DNA from: Rhodopirellula sp.
Lineage (GTDB): Bacteria; Planctomycetota; Planctomycetia; Pirellulales; Pirellulaceae
Assembly (NCBI GenBank): GCA_002689655.1
Contig: NZHC01000076.1
Location: 1 to 64,000 of the forward strand
DNA length: 64,000 bases
Direction of reading: 5' to 3'
The stretch's first letter is position 1. Every line of letters starts with the position of its first letter. Shown piece by piece: positions 27,409 to 36,013 of this stretch. The position numbers and the translations under genes are program-made. The notes under the pieces are model-generated. The model was not told where the DNA came from and ran no database searches. It saw nothing but the letters and a program-made list of their open reading frames with translations.

Positions 27409-28833
27409 TTACCAGTTGTACTCAGTACCGAACGAAATACCTTGCACGACCAGATCATCGAGTACATAAGCAGGATTTACGACATTGCCGCCAGCTTCCA
27501 AATTCAAAATCGTATTTTTATCGATTGAACCGAATCCGATATCTTCTGCAGCGATCACATAATATGCTGATCGAAATTTCCAGGAATGGTTGAATTGCCA
27601 AACGAACTTGAGTTCGAACTCGCCCATCAGGTCGCCGCCTCGTCGCGTCTCATTGATGGCAGTGTTAGCAATCGAATTGGCATCGACAATGAAAGAGCGT
27701 TTGATTTCATTTTGAACCCAAGCACCTTTCAGTCCCATGCCAAGTCTGACTCCGGAGTAAATGTTCCACCAAATGTCGCCACCCGCCTGAGCTCCGAACA
27801 TGTGGTTTCGAACTCTGTCTTGAGAGTTGAAAAAGCGAGAGGCGGAATTGAAAGCCGAGTAATTCAGTTCATTTTTGAACTGAAGGTAACGAAGACCAAA
27901 CAACCATGATCCTTGGAAACGACAACGGGGTCCCATGGTTCGCCGACGATAATTCAGCTCGATACTGTGCAGTGCACTCTCTGTGGCGATGCTCTGTGAT
28001 GACGATTGATCAACATCGTCCAGCACGATCGGATCGCCGAAATCACTAATGAATGAATACAAGTCATTCCCTGCGGATGTTACCTGAGCGTTGGCGTTCC
28101 ATTTATTTCCGCCCATGTAGGTTGCTTCGATGTTACCACCTACGCCGCAAATCAAAGCACCTGACAACCTCACACCTGCAGCGAGCTCGTCACCATCGTT
28201 TGCATCTCCAAGAGATAAAACAACGTCACTTGGAGGATTTCCTTGGCCTAAGGCGGTGATCGGCATATTACCGCCACCCTGCGTGTGCCCAAGGAAGACA
28301 GCCTCAGCGGAAAGATCATACCAGCGTAGCCCGCAGATCTCACCGTGGGGTCCCAAGTTGCTACCCAAACCTTGCAAGTTGCTGCCCAAATATCGTGGAT
28401 CAATCGACCAGTAGTCGCAGAAGGCTTCAAGGCATGTACCCCCACCCAGCAGACCGTGGCCGGCGTTACGGGAACCGAGTAACCCGCCTCGTGAAATACC
28501 ACCACATGAGCCAGCACCAGGATCACAAGAGCCGCAATTCCCGTCAAACTGGCCACCGGACATGAAGCCAACTGGCATGACACCTCCTGGGAACGCAGTC
28601 GGGCCGTTGCCTTGCATCCCGGGAGAGAACGCCATTCCTGCAGGAACAACACCACCCTGATACATGGAAGGGTGGGCCATACCGGCCGGCGTGACATACC
28701 CGCTAGCGTCGTAATCCGCATCTGCCATCGGCAGTTGTGCGGCGGCCGGCAGAGCAAACAGTGCTGCACATACAGCAATCGCCCTGAGGCTCGAAGAGCG
28801 TGTAAAAAATCGTGATTGAGTCATTCGGTGCAT
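27409..28833 (-). CDS. BBP7-family outer-membrane beta-barrel protein
   Basis: This protein of about 474 aa (ATG at 28833; a second ATG at 28824 is equally possible) resembles the planctomycete BBP7 family. It has a signal peptide ('SLRAIAVCAALFALPAAAQ'), then a Gly/Met/Pro-rich low-complexity stretch with a small Cys-rich knot ('GNCGSCDPGAGSCGG'). A long series of amphipathic strands follows ('YDLSAEAVFLGHTQGG', 'LHSIELNYRRRTMGPRC', 'SWLFGLRYLQFKNELNY', 'FGAQAGGDIWWNIYSGVRLGMGLKG'). The chain ends in an aromatic residue ('ISFGTEYNW'), the usual recognition signal for BAM-dependent outer-membrane insertion. Function of the family is unknown, probably a porin-like or structural barrel. A strong terminator follows at 27334-27366. 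A long 680-base region lies upstream. Confidence 0.85.
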   Translation of the reverse strand: MHRMTQSRFFTRSSSLRAIAVCAALFALPAAAQLPMADADYDASGYVTPAGMAHPSMYQGGVVPAGMAFSPGMQGNGPTAFPGGVMPVGFMSGGQFDGNCGSCDPGAGSCGGISRGGLLGSRNAGHGLLGGGTCLEAFCDYWSIDPRYLGSNLQGLGSNLGPHGEICGLRWYDLSAEAVFLGHTQGGGNMPITALGQGNPPSDVVLSLGDANDGDELAAGVRLSGALICGVGGNIEATYMGGNKWNANAQVTSAGNDLYSFISDFGDPIVLDDVDQSSSQSIATESALHSIELNYRRRTMGPRCRFQGSWLFGLRYLQFKNELNYSAFNSASRFFNSQDRVRNHMFGAQAGGDIWWNIYSGVRLGMGLKGAWVQNEIKRSFIVDANSIANTAINETRRGGDLMGEFELKFVWQFNHSWKFRSAYYVIAAEDIGFGSIDKNTILNLEAGGNVVNPAYVLDDLVVQGISFGTEYNW

Positions 28834-29513
28834 CGCAAACGTCTCCGCGGCATCCGCCGCATGGCTATGGGCCGATCATTCATTTGCGGGGTAACGCACT
28901 CAGAACCCAGATTCGCTCCAAGCACGCAATGAAAACCAGTAGACAGATCACGCCTACCTCGCTTTCTGACCTTGCATGCGTCCGACAACAACCACTGTTG
29001 CCGTGGCAAGCAAAGACACTCCCCCCCTGATTGTTTTGCTTCGAAGCGATTACTCAGCTTTTCGCGTGTGATTAGGACCTCGCCCAATCAACCAGCGTCT
29101 ACAGAACAACCGCGTCATGCGGATTTATCGGCACAAGTGGCCACCGGCATTTGGTTATTCCACTCGATCATCCTAGGAAAACTTTGCGGACATCAAATTT
29201 GGAAGACCCAAACAATCACGGCAAGCCGACGTGATGGCTCCTGAAATCGCGTAATTCGTTGGATTTGAGAGTTCAAGCTCTCGAACCCACGAAACCAATT
29301 GTCCTCTAGAAAAGCGGCGCGAAATCCTAGCTCAGGAGACGTGATCGCGTCGAAAACAAACAAATTCATCACTTCTGATCATGCTAGCAACCCGCTTTCC
29401 CAACCCGATGGGAACAGCGAAGAACAGGACGCCAAACAAGCCATGCTGAATCGAAGTTAGTGACCACGCCGACTGCGTTTGTCGCGCATCCATTCCCAGC
29501 CACGATCATATCC
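28834..29513. other. 680-base intergenic region with one possible small ORF
   Basis: This region must hold the BBP7 promoter (minus strand). No RNA gene is recognised. One plus-strand frame, GTG 29341 to TAG 29458-29460 (39 codons, extendable to a TTG at 29299), has protein-like composition ('SQPDGNSEEQDAKQAMLNRS'), but its AGGAG is too close to the GTG to be a normal ribosome site. A GAGAG/CTCTC hairpin near 29268-29283 lies just upstream. Confidence 0.35.
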
Positions 29514-30242
29514 TTAAAGAAGTTCTTCGAAACGGCGAAGCGTTACCCGGGTACTCGTCCTCGTTGCTTTGGCCCCGAGAGCAACAGCGCCCACATACCC
29601 GGGGCGGGGCTCAATTGAGATAAAACTCCAGCGCATCTCGGACTCGAGTTTCGGATTGAGAAATCGGATCTCGGGTTTGGCGGCGTCAATCTTTTCGAAT
29701 GCAAAATCAGCTAGTGGTGTTTGCAATCCTGTTCCAAGTGCCTTGATAAAGGCCTCCTTGAGTGTCCAAATTTTCAGAAAGGTATTTCGACGATCTGTTT
29801 CCGAGACACAATTCGCAAGGTGATCGATTTCTGGTTCGGAGAAATAACGTTGGGCGAGGCCAGGATCTGTTCGACGGCCCAGCTTTTCAACATCAACACC
29901 AAGTAGGTCGACACTGTGGCTATCAATCCCACACATTACCAGCCCATCAGTATGTGCAATATTGAACGCTCGGCGAGCCTCAGCGGGTTGGCTGACATAA
30001 GGCTTCCCATTTTTTTCGGTTGCAAAGGCAATGAGGGATGGGTCGATTTTATCACGTCCGAGTAGTCGCCGAGCCATCCCGCGACCAACGACGTGCTGGT
30101 TGCGGCTGGTCGCAATTCGAAATCGGTCCGCTCGATTCCGTTCATCTTGGCTGAGCCAGTTTTCACAGCATCGTTCCAGCATTCCCGGCTCGGAAGATGA
30201 ACTGCCTGCGTGCCAAACTTGAATACCGGGAGAATCTTCCAT
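29514..30242 (-). CDS. 4'-phosphopantetheinyl transferase (Sfp/AcpT superfamily)
   Basis: This 242-aa cytoplasmic enzyme moves 4'-phosphopantetheine from coenzyme A to a serine of carrier proteins. Motifs are 'NGKPYV' (79-83), 'FNIAHTDGLV' (93-102), the metal-binding 'GVDVE' (115-119) and 'WTLKEAFIKALGTGL' (159-173), all in the order of Sfp-type two-lobed transferases; length matches Sfp rather than the short AcpS. This type usually activates polyketide, nonribosomal peptide or polyunsaturated fatty acid synthases as well as fatty-acid ACP. No such synthase lies in this window, so its partner is elsewhere. It is divergent from the small coiled-coil protein gene and convergent with nothing evident downstream. 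Confidence 0.93.
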   Translation of the reverse strand: MEDSPGIQVWHAGSSSSEPGMLERCCENWLSQDERNRADRFRIATSRNQHVVGRGMARRLLGRDKIDPSLIAFATEKNGKPYVSQPAEARRAFNIAHTDGLVMCGIDSHSVDLLGVDVEKLGRRTDPGLAQRYFSEPEIDHLANCVSETDRRNTFLKIWTLKEAFIKALGTGLQTPLADFAFEKIDAAKPEIRFLNPKLESEMRWSFISIEPRPGYVGAVALGAKATRTSTRVTLRRFEELL

Positions 30243-30566
30243 ACTGATGACATCTAAAGTTCAAAGGGACTAATCACCGTTTCTGTGAAACACGAAACTC
30301 GACGAACTATCGGATTCATTGAAACCATCGGAACAGATTCAACCGAACAAGGCTTCCAGCCTGATAGTCCGAACAAACCTGAGTAACGTCAGAGCCAACA
30401 TAGTGTGAACAAAAAAAAAGAGCTTCCTGCCATGATAGCTCACGGTTCGATACTGAGGGATAACGAGCAATGTGCAATCAAAGCTGGCAAGCAGCACCGT
30501 CATACGCCAATGAAGATAGATGTGATCTCTCCGAATGTGATTGCTGAGACCTCTGAGGGGTCAACC
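30243..30566. other. divergent promoter region, no gene assigned
   Basis: About 320 bases between the phosphopantetheinyl transferase and the coiled-coil protein gene. The plus-strand frame is open from GTG 30405 and ATG 30432 (with AAGAG upstream) into the next gene, so part of this could be coding; its sequence lacks features, and a much better ribosome site exists at 30555-30560. Confidence 0.4.
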
Positions 30567-31025
30567 ATGCAAGCCGCCCAGTTTCTTATGGTTGGTGGAT
30601 TTGTGATGTTAGCATGGGTCTTGGCTCGACGAAAAATCCGAGCGGGAAAGAAGGTCCACGAAGAAACGAAACGCGCGAATCGGGAAATAAAATTGATGCG
30701 AGAGCACAAGGAACCCTCGGTTCCGCTGAGTGGTGCCCCTGCTGAAACACAACGCTGGCAGGCAGCGATGTTTGACCTGCAACGTGAACTCAAAGCCGAT
30801 CTGGATACGAGAATCGTTGTGGTTCAAACGCTGCTCAATCAGGTTGACGAGAAGATCGACCACTTGAATAGCTTGCAAACAGACCTTGAACCACCTCAGA
30901 TCGCTGATCCATCCTTAAGAACCAAGATTCAAGAGCTATTGCAGCGTGGTTTGAATGCGCGAGAAATAGCATTGAAGATGGGCATGCCTCTGGATGACGT
31001 AGAACTTACGATCGCCAAGCTGTGA
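30567..31025 (+). CDS. small membrane-anchored coiled-coil protein with C-terminal HTH-like motif (DUF6115-like)
   Basis: This is a 152-aa protein. The ATG at 30567 was chosen because GAGGGG lies 6 bases upstream and it begins a membrane helix at once ('QFLMVGGFVMLAWVLAR'); the frame can extend to 30405. A basic region follows the helix, then a predicted coiled coil ('LQRELKADLDTRIVVVQTLLNQVDEKIDHLNSLQ') and a C-terminal 'TKIQELLQRGLNAREIALKMGMPLDDVELTIAKL', which looks like the small helix-turn-helix end found in DUF6115-type proteins. Such proteins are bitopic with the coiled coil in the cytoplasm; their function is not known. It is divergent from the phosphopantetheinyl transferase and convergent with folC. 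Confidence 0.65.
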   Translation: MQAAQFLMVGGFVMLAWVLARRKIRAGKKVHEETKRANREIKLMREHKEPSVPLSGAPAETQRWQAAMFDLQRELKADLDTRIVVVQTLLNQVDEKIDHLNSLQTDLEPPQIADPSLRTKIQELLQRGLNAREIALKMGMPLDDVELTIAKL

Positions 31026-31136
31026 GCGAGACTCGAAATCCCAGCACACGTTCGTCAATAGGCGGACTCATTTAGCAAATGTTGTACTGAAACCACGAAT
31101 GACTTTCGCATTTGGGGACCGAAGTCTTACGACATT

Positions 31137-32573
31137 CTAATGCGATCTTGCAATGATCCACGGCCTGATTTCTGCTGCTAGAAAGAAAGACCCACAGACA
31201 ACCAGAATACCGCCTGGCGAGATTCTTGCTAACGCGTTTTCGCAGGCGACAATGGGATCCGTCATCACCTCAGCCGTTCCCGACCATCCCTCGGGTAACA
31301 TCGGTACAAGTTCATCCGGTTCGACGAATCGTGGATTACCGTGAAAACGGGTCAGGACTATTTCCTCACTGATGGAACTCAATTGCTTCAGCATCACTCC
31401 TGCTGACTTATCGACGCTGGTTCCGAAGACAACAGCGATGTTTCGATTGCCACGGCGATTTTGCAAACAGTCACACAAGGCGGCGACGGAATCTTCATTG
31501 TGGGCCACATCAACGACCGCCATCACACCATCCGACAGCGAAAAAGGCTCAATTCGGCCAAGGCAAGTCAAACCCGCCAACCCTTGATCGATTGCTGCAT
31601 CCGAGATTGGCCTTCCTTGCCTGCCCAAGGCTTCAACAGTTGCCAGCGCGATCGCCGCATTACGACATTGATGAGCCCCCTCAAGCGGCACGGAGGTTTC
31701 TATTTGCCTACCTGGATCGCCGGGCCCGGTGTAGACCAAACGTGAACCCCAACACGCTTCTTCAAAACCCTGAAACTGAAAATCACGCCCCAGTTGCCAA
31801 TAGGTGCATCGATGTTCGATAGCTGTCGACTCGACGACCTGCTGTGCGGCTGGGACCATCACTCCACTGACCACCGGCACACCTTGTTTGATGATCCCGG
31901 CTTTTTCAGCTGCAATCTGCGTCAAATCATTCCCCAGCACATGCTGGTGGTCGAGCCCGATGGAGGTAACAACCGAGATGCTCGGAGCACAGACATTGGT
32001 ACTGTCCAACCTGCCACCCAAACCAACTTCGAGCACAATGGCTTGACAATGCGAGCGTGCGAAATGCCGTAGTGCCAACGCGGTGGTGAGTTCAAAAAAA
32101 GAGGGATCGTCCTGAGGTAAAGGTGAGTCGTTGTTGAAGGATGGCGACACCACTGTTTGGCTGAGCTCCTCCACGAGCGTGATGAGCTGTTCGGGTGGGC
32201 AAGTCTCACCATCGACCCGGAATCGCTCTTCCAATCGATGTAGGTGGGGGGACGTGTAGAGCCCAGTACGGAGACCGCTGGCACTCAACATCGCGGCAAC
32301 CATGGCCGCTACCGACCCTTTTCCCTTCGTCCCCGCAATATGAATCAGTGGGATTGGTGGTTTTGGGGATGACGAGGAATACAGGTAATCCCCCAAACCC
32401 AGTTCTTGGAGAAGTTCAGACATTCTCTGAAGCCGAAATCGATAACGGTTCGCACTCGAGACAGTCATTTTCTCGTAGTTGATCTGCCCGTAGAGGAAGC
32501 TCAGAGCCTTCTCGTAGGCGTCATCCGGCGTAGATTGCCGAGGGGATATCAAATCGTTCAACGGAGCGGGCAA
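31137..32573 (-). CDS. folC: bifunctional folylpolyglutamate synthase/dihydrofolate synthase
   Basis: This 478-aa cytoplasmic ligase adds glutamate to dihydropteroate and to reduced folates using ATP. The P-loop 'HIAGTKGKGSVAAMVAAML' (Gly81-Ser87), the following 'GLYTSPHLHRLEERFRVDGE' and 'FFELTTALALRHF' are FolC signatures; 'VVLEVGLGGRLDSTNV' and 'SIGLDHQHVLGNDLTQIAAEKAGIIK' continue the Mur-ligase-like central domain, and 'VAVVDVAHNEDSVAAL' opens the C-terminal domain. The start is taken as TTG (32573), since no ATG occurs before residue 36 and the 'YEKALSFLYGQINYE' segment upstream of that ATG belongs to the family. It is a stand-alone gene, divergent from the ABC operon. Folate supply links functionally to glyA at 47001, though not by operon. 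Confidence 0.95.
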   Translation of the reverse strand: MPAPLNDLISPRQSTPDDAYEKALSFLYGQINYEKMTVSSANRYRFRLQRMSELLQELGLGDYLYSSSSPKPPIPLIHIAGTKGKGSVAAMVAAMLSASGLRTGLYTSPHLHRLEERFRVDGETCPPEQLITLVEELSQTVVSPSFNNDSPLPQDDPSFFELTTALALRHFARSHCQAIVLEVGLGGRLDSTNVCAPSISVVTSIGLDHQHVLGNDLTQIAAEKAGIIKQGVPVVSGVMVPAAQQVVESTAIEHRCTYWQLGRDFQFQGFEEACWGSRLVYTGPGDPGRQIETSVPLEGAHQCRNAAIALATVEALGRQGRPISDAAIDQGLAGLTCLGRIEPFSLSDGVMAVVDVAHNEDSVAALCDCLQNRRGNRNIAVVFGTSVDKSAGVMLKQLSSISEEIVLTRFHGNPRFVEPDELVPMLPEGWSGTAEVMTDPIVACENALARISPGGILVVCGSFFLAAEIRPWIIARSH

Positions 32574-33083
32574 TCCGGAAAAAGACAGAACGGGTGAAAA
32601 ACCAACATGATGGCGTTAGCAAATTGATTGATGATTCAGCCCTGATTTGCAAGCCCCATTCACCAAATGAGTCGATTTACAGGGCCAGAAACGATCCCTC
32701 AACATGCCGCAAATGTGAGAACACAACCGTCCGAACAGGCGCGATCGCCTCCATTTCGTTGCGTAGACAACCTTTAAAGACAACCATTTCGCGCCGGTCA
32801 GCGTAATACGCAGGTGGAAATGCTGGCACATCTCGGTTCAGATCAGGGCTGATAAGTCGGGTTGAAGGTCTCCGGCACAAAAATACGAACACTTCCCCCG
32901 GTGGCGGCGTAGCGTATCAATCTCTGGCTTTGGGTCTGCAAGCATCGCAGCACAGCAATTCGTGACACCCAGACATCGGAGACCTTGTCGCATCCCGGTG
33001 CCTAATCGGCTCGATTTATCTTAAATGACCGATTCTCCCTATGTTTGCCCAATTTTGCCCTCTCCTAACGGAAGTCTTTAACC
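32574..33083. other. divergent intergenic region between folC and the ABC operon
   Basis: About 510 bases with no supported gene. Open frames on both strands are short and without recognisable features. A GGAAG ribosome site for the GTG start of the ABC ATPase lies at 33070-33074. No clear promoter hexamers or dyads were found. Confidence 0.45.
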
Positions 33084-34100
33084 GTGGATACTGATTCAAC
33101 CGTGGTCGCCGAATCGGAGACCGCCGACGCAGCACAAGCTGGCAATGGCGAGTCCGACTCGGGCGTTGTCATTGAAACCCGCAACCTGAGCAAGATTTAT
33201 CGAGATTTCTGGGGTCGAAAGAAGGTCAACGCACTGAAGTCGCTCGACATCGAGGTCCGAAAGGGTGAAGTGTTTGGGTTATTGGGACCCAACGGCAGTG
33301 GTAAATCAACGACCATCAAGTTGATCCTCGGCTTGCTCTTCCCGAGCAGTGGCCGAGTGTTAGTTTTCGACAAAGACGCAAGCGAAACCAGCAAGAATGA
33401 GAGAATCGGCTACCTGCCGGAAGAATCCTATCTCTACAAATTCTTGACTGCGGAAGAAACGCTGGACTTTTACGGCCGACTGTTTGACATGTCGGGTGCG
33501 GCAAGAAAACAACGAGTCAGCGAGCTGATCCAGTTGGTGGGCCTTCAAGGTGCAAAACATCGCCAGCTCCGGGAATACAGCAAAGGAATGACAAGGCGTG
33601 TTGGCTTGGCTCAGGCGCTGATCAACGACCCCGATCTGGTCCTACTCGATGAGCCAACGACGGGCCTTGACCCGATTGGTTCCAGAGAGATGAAAGATCT
33701 GATCCTATCACTGAAAAAACAGGGCAAGACCGTTCTGCTTTGTAGTCACCAACTCGCTGACGTTCAGGATGTCTGTGACCGAGTAGCTATTCTAGATCAG
33801 GGTGAACTGAAAGAACTTGGACGCGTGACCGACCTGCTAAAGGTCCAGGATGTCACTGAAATACATACCAAGCGATTGAAGCCTGAGGTGGAAGCCGAGA
33901 TCAGAGCCATCATTGAACGCGAGGGTGGTACTTGCACCATCGATAATCCAACTGCGACGATGGAAGACTTATTCTTGAACATCGTGCGCGAGAGTGAAGC
34001 CCGCCCCGGTGCAAGGCGTGTTTCCGGGACAGGCCCTCAGCAAGGAGCAGCAAAAGAAGACCAAAAGGCTGAAGAGAGCCAGGGAGAAGCTGGTCAATGA
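33084..34100 (+). CDS. ABC transporter ATP-binding protein (ABC-2/drug-export type)
   Basis: This is a 338-aa ATPase subunit. It starts at GTG with GGAAG 9 bases upstream. Walker A is 'GPNGSGKST' (68-76), the signature is '[15 protein letters not shown]' (Ser-Lys-Gly-Met in place of Ser-Gly-Gly-Gln), Walker B is '[13 protein letters not shown]' and the switch His is in '[18 protein letters not shown]'. The C-terminal '[11 protein letters not shown]' is usual in CcmA/NatA-like exporters. An acidic N-terminal extension (1-28) and an Arg/Glu/Gln-rich C-terminal tail are extra. Its stop overlaps the permease start by 4 bp (ATGA at 34097), so the two are translationally coupled. Substrate is unknown. 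Confidence 0.95.
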   Translation: MDTDSTVVAESETADAAQAGNGESDSGVVIETRNLSKIYRDFWGRKKVNALKSLDIEVRKGEVFGLLGPNGSGKSTTIKLILGLLFPSSGRVLVFDKDASETSKNERIGYLPEESYLYKFLTAEETLDFYGRLFDMSGAARKQRVSELIQLVGLQGAKHRQLREYSKGMTRRVGLAQALINDPDLVLLDEPTTGLDPIGSREMKDLILSLKKQGKTVLLCSHQLADVQDVCDRVAILDQGELKELGRVTDLLKVQDVTEIHTKRLKPEVEAEIRAIIEREGGTCTIDNPTATMEDLFLNIVRESEARPGARRVSGTGPQQGAAKEDQKAEESQGEAGQ

Positions 34101-36013
34101 TTCTGCAACCTGAAGATTTCTGGTCATTCTATGAATGGCTTATGCGTCCCGAGTCATTTCTCGAGAGCGCCTTCCTGCAAGGAATCGTGCTATTCGTTCT
34201 TGCAATCGTCATTGGCCTGATGGTTGGTTACATCGTCTCCGCCAATCGCTATGGTCCAGGCGAAGGTTTTTACGCCGTCGCACGAGCGGTCCGCGATCTG
34301 GTGCGTTTCGATCTGCCCGGAACCTCCGCGCACCGCATATTCGCACTCGCGAAACTCGCTTTCAAAGAAGCGATCCGTCGGCGGGTGCTGTTTGTGGTGG
34401 GCTTGTTCGTTGCCCTGCTTTTGCTTGCTGGATGGTATCTGAACCCAGAGAGCAGTGACCCTGCAAGGCTCTACATCAGTTTCGTTCTGACAGCAACCAA
34501 CTATCTGATTCTGGCTTTAGCGTTATTCATCAGTGCTTTTTCGCTACCGAACGACATCAAAAGTCGAACGATCTACACGATTGTCACAAAGCCGGTAAGA
34601 GCAACCGAAATCGTACTGGGTCGTATGCTTGGCTTCATGGCGGTCGGAACCGTGATGCTTGTCCCCATGGGCCTCGCCAGCTATCTGTTTGTCACTCGTG
34701 GCCTCAGCCATCAGCACCTGGAAGTGGTCGACGTTGTCGAAAAGGCCGATGGGACATTGGTAGGTGAAACAGACTTTGTCCAAGATCACAAACACGGCTT
34801 CACTCTCTACAGCGACATCGATGCCGATGGAAACTCCTTGGGGACCTACTCAGGGCTGACCGACGTTGTTCGGGGTCATCGTCACATTGTAAAACGGGAT
34901 GCGAACGGAAATTTCGAAATACTGTCTCCTGAGCCACTGCGGGCAAGAATCCCCTCGTACGGTGAGATCGAGTTCTATGATCGTGGCGGAAACAACAAAG
35001 AGGCCGGTGTGGACATCGGTGCTGAGAGACTGCCTGGTGGGTACGGCAGTGCAGGTATTTCACGCGTGATTGGTTTGTCAGGCGGAAGTCGAAAAATACA
35101 GCATGGCTATGTCGAGGGCGGAACTCTTGGCAAAGCCGAATTCACGTTTCAAAATGTAACGCCCGAGCGGTACCCGAATGGTCTCCAACTCGATTTGTCC
35201 CTCCGAGCTTACCGTTCCTACAAAGGTGATATCGAATCTGGAATTCGTGGTTCAGTGACCATGAAGCATCCGACAAAGGACATCGAGAGCAATCCTAAAA
35301 ACTTTGTCATCAACGAGTACGAGGTTGATGAGCTCAATCTGGACACTGAGGTTCAGGGGACCGACAATAACAAGACGCGTGACCTGAACGTCTTCGAGGA
35401 TCTAGTGGACGAGAATGGGCAACTCCTGATTGTGATCAAGTGTCTCGATCGCAGTCAATATGTGGGAGTGACCCAGAGTGGCGTTTATCTTCGTGCAGGC
35501 GAAAATCCTTTCTGGTGGAATCTCACGAAGGCCTATGTCTCGATTTGGCTACAGATGGCGATGGTGGTCGCCTTTGGCGTGATGTTCAGTACGTTCCTAA
35601 GTGGACCTGTCGCAATGGTGGCAACCTTCGCGTGTGTCCTGCTCGGGTTTTCTGCTGAACAGGTTTATGACACGCGGCACTTCATTGACAGTGGCATTGA
35701 AAGAGGTGGGGGACCGATCGAATCGATGGTCCGTTTGCTACGGCAAGACGCTATGACAACGCAGTTGGATGTTGATACTACGGCAGCAAAAGTGATCAAG
35801 ACGACTGACGCCGGCATCGTTTACTCGCTCGATGCAATCGCAACGGCCTTACCCAACCTGCCCAAGATGGTTGGGACGGCGGAATACGCAGCTAGCGGTT
35901 TCGACATTTTTGGAGCCCTCCTGTTACGACACGCAGCGGCGACCCTCGGGTACTGTCTCTTGGCGTTCATCATCAGTTACTTCTTCCTGAAATCGCGTGA
36001 GATCGCGGCATGA
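34097..36013 (+). CDS. ABC-2 type permease with large extracytoplasmic domain
   Basis: This is a 638-aa membrane subunit of the same exporter. Hydrophobic segments occur near 28-48, 95-115, 125-150, 175-200, 480-540 and 605-630. Between about 205 and 470 lies a large hydrophilic region ('[19 protein letters not shown]', '[17 protein letters not shown]', '[21 protein letters not shown]') that looks like a beta-rich ectodomain inserted between membrane helices. ABC-2 permeases of the NosY/ABC2_membrane type have this gap but usually a much smaller one. A further hydrophilic stretch at about 545-590 precedes the last helix. The gene overlaps both neighbours by 4 bp (ATGA at 34097 and 36010), so stoichiometric production of the three is expected. 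The ectodomain may capture or shape the exported substrate; this is inference. Confidence 0.85.
   Translation: MILQPEDFWSFYEWLMRPESFLESAFLQGIVLFVLAIVIGLMVGYIVSANRYGPGEGFYAVARAVRDLVRFDLPGTSAHRIFALAKLAFKEAIRRRVLFVVGLFVALLLLAGWYLNPESSDPARLYISFVLTATNYLILALALFISAFSLPNDIKSRTIYTIVTKPVRATEIVLGRMLGFMAVGTVMLVPMGLASYLFVTRGLSHQHLEVVDVVEKADGTLVGETDFVQDHKHGFTLYSDIDADGNSLGTYSGLTDVVRGHRHIVKRDANGNFEILSPEPLRARIPSYGEIEFYDRGGNNKEAGVDIGAERLPGGYGSAGISRVIGLSGGSRKIQHGYVEGGTLGKAEFTFQNVTPERYPNGLQLDLSLRAYRSYKGDIESGIRGSVTMKHPTKDIESNPKNFVINEYEVDELNLDTEVQGTDNNKTRDLNVFEDLVDENGQLLIVIKCLDRSQYVGVTQSGVYLRAGENPFWWNLTKAYVSIWLQMAMVVAFGVMFSTFLSGPVAMVATFACVLLGFSAEQVYDTRHFIDSGIERGGGPIESMVRLLRQDAMTTQLDVDTTAAKVIKTTDAGIVYSLDAIATALPNLPKMVGTAEYAASGFDIFGALLLRHAAATLGYCLLAFIISYFFLKSREIAA

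Noticed and set aside
29268-29300. tRNA-like TTCGA sequence with a GAGAG/CTCTC hairpin
   Set aside because: No 5-bp T stem, anticodon arm or acceptor stem could be folded on either strand.
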